A stretch of 64,000 bases of DNA from JAXMEQ01 sp046348225 (GTDB lineage Bacteria > Pseudomonadota > Gammaproteobacteria > Burkholderiales > Burkholderiaceae_C): the NCBI GenBank assembly GCA_046348225.1, contig JAXMEQ010000005.1, positions 124,001 through 188,000 of the forward strand, given 5' to 3'. Made by a program: the position numbers and the translations under genes. The notes under the pieces are model-generated. The model did not search any database. It was not told the origin of the DNA and was given only the letters and a program-made list of their open reading frames with translations. Below are positions 63,152-64,000 of the stretch, piece after piece (position 1 is the first letter of the stretch; each line of letters starts with the position of its first letter).

Positions 63152-64000
63152 TCAGGGGTGGCTGGCTTGCACGATGACATCGTGCACAAAGCGCAGCTTG
63201 CGCAAGGCGCCTGGTGTCAGGGCGAACGGATAGGCGTCGTCCTGGCCCAGACTGCGGTTCATGCTGTTGAGCAGCAGTGTGACAGGCACCCATTGCGCGA
63301 CCAGCTGGTCGAAGCCGGGCCGGCACGCGTCGCTGAACGGGTCCTGTAGCGCTCCCAGGTCGTCCGGCACCTGGCCGGGCAGTGCCAGTCGCGTTCCATA
63401 CGACGAAGCGGTTTCCAGCAGGTCCACCATGTGCAGGTAGTGGGCCCAGGTCTCAGCCCAGTCTTCCCATGGATGTGCGGCCGCGTAGGCACTGACGTGG
63501 TTCTGCTGCCAGTCCGGGCCGTCTGCCCCCTGGGCATAGTGCTGGTCCAGTGCTGCCGCGTAGTCCTGTTCATGGTCACCAAAGACATCACAGAAACCGG
63601 CAAGCCAGGGCCCGGCGCCGATCAACTGGTCCCAGTAGTAATGGCCCGACTCGTGGCGAAGGTGGCCCAGCAGCGTCCGGTACGGTTCATGCAGTGCCAC
63701 CCGAAGGCGCACACGTTCGTCATCGTCCGCTTCGGCAATGTTGAGGGTGATGACACCGGCGTCGTGCCCCGTCACAACCGGGTCCGTGCCGGGCAGGTCA
63801 GCGAGGAATTCGAACATCGGCCCTGACGCAGCGCCATCGGTGGTGTTGGTGGCGACCAACCCGAGGCGCGCAAGGGTATAGAACAGCCTGCGCTTAGCGC
63901 GCTCGATCCGGCGCCAGCGCTCGTGGTTGCGCGGCTCGGACAAGTCCGGCAGCAGCCTTGTGTGGCGGCAGGCGATGCAAAGCGGGTTGGGGTCCTGTGA
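63152..64000 (-). CDS. Zinc-ribbon/zinc metallopeptidase (COG4307-like), N terminus beyond window
   Basis: The frame is open to the right edge, so the N terminus is missing. The visible 282 residues begin within a zinc ribbon (NPLCIACRHTRLLPDLS, the second CxxC). A putative metallopeptidase domain follows with the HESGH zinc motif in LGHLRHESGHYYWDQLI and a third-ligand candidate in NHVSAYAAAHPWEDWAETWA. Members are about 350-380 residues, so roughly 70-100 residues are likely cut off. Substrate unknown. It is convergent with the BON lipoprotein gene. Confidence 0.82.
   Translation of the reverse strand, partial: SQDPNPLCIACRHTRLLPDLSEPRNHERWRRIERAKRRLFYTLARLGLVATNTTDGAASGPMFEFLADLPGTDPVVTGHDAGVITLNIAEADDDERVRLRVALHEPYRTLLGHLRHESGHYYWDQLIGAGPWLAGFCDVFGDHEQDYAAALDQHYAQGADGPDWQQNHVSAYAAAHPWEDWAETWAHYLHMVDLLETASSYGTRLALPGQVPDDLGALQDPFSDACRPGFDQLVAQWVPVTLLLNSMNRSLGQDDAYPFALTPGALRKLRFVHDVIVQASHP

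Overview
The window reads as a high-GC betaproteobacterial chromosome segment, most likely from the Comamonadaceae (Rhodoferax/Polaromonas/Hydrogenophaga-like). Grounds: the ubiE-Tim44-ubiJ-ubiB order, Bug-type (TctC) binding proteins, the DUF3683/FAD/Fe-S fusion oxidoreductase, the rubrerythrin/CCG-protein/DUF3501 trio, and short interspersed palindromic repeats of a kind I recall from that family. The genus is inference; no rRNA lies in the window. Coding density is high. No stretch over 300 bases lacks a gene; the longest gaps are 23235-23500, 30981-31168, 5457-5633 and 35485-35647.

Layout. 1-2.9 kb: end of a branched-chain amino-acid ABC transporter (livG end, livF), then on the minus strand a Bug binding protein and a ferredoxin-type reductase. 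3-17 kb: carbohydrate and envelope genes (SDR protein, manC, GT99-like glycosyltransferase, GT4 glycosyltransferase, TPR protein with a histone-H1-like tail, galE, galU). This block is interrupted by a complete IS3-family element (8398-9702) that decapitates the gene to its right. A tRNA-Leu(CAA) and a cysM-NUDIX-tusA group follow galE. 16.8-23.2 kb: a degenerate 2-hydroxyacid dehydrogenase, valS and an aromatic-type monooxygenase/VOC/DUF2783 operon. 23.5-26 kb: rubrerythrin/CCG-protein/DUF3501. 26-31 kb: glycerol-3-phosphate uptake operon ugpBAEC plus ugpQ. 31-35.5 kb: a 1292-residue FAD/Fe-S oxidoreductase and a HIT protein. 35.6-38.7 kb: a double-FecR exported protein and a TpsB-type outer-membrane transporter. 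38.7-43.1 kb: ubiquinone genes. 43-48 kb: Na+/solute symporter, then fmdB-DUF502-aspS and nudB. 48-52.7 kb: EEP phosphatase, clsB, and the exonuclease and ATP-dependent ligase of the ligase-associated DNA repair set. 52.8-55.3 kb: folE-BLUF-DUF429-GNAT. 55.3-59.9 kb: a SulP/sulfatase/Bug operon divergent from a marR gene. 59.9-62.3 kb: the ligase-associated DEXH helicase, separated from its usual partners. The end holds csbD, a BON lipoprotein and a zinc metallopeptidase cut by the window edge.

The most unusual signal is a 55-bp palindrome-headed repeat present in seven copies that align without gaps. Two lie between genes, two carry the stop codon of a gene (one of these also carries the start region of manC), and three are embedded in frame inside valS, the FAD/Fe-S oxidoreductase and the ATP-dependent ligase. 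Each embedded copy differs from the intergenic copies exactly where the latter would put a stop codon in that reading frame.
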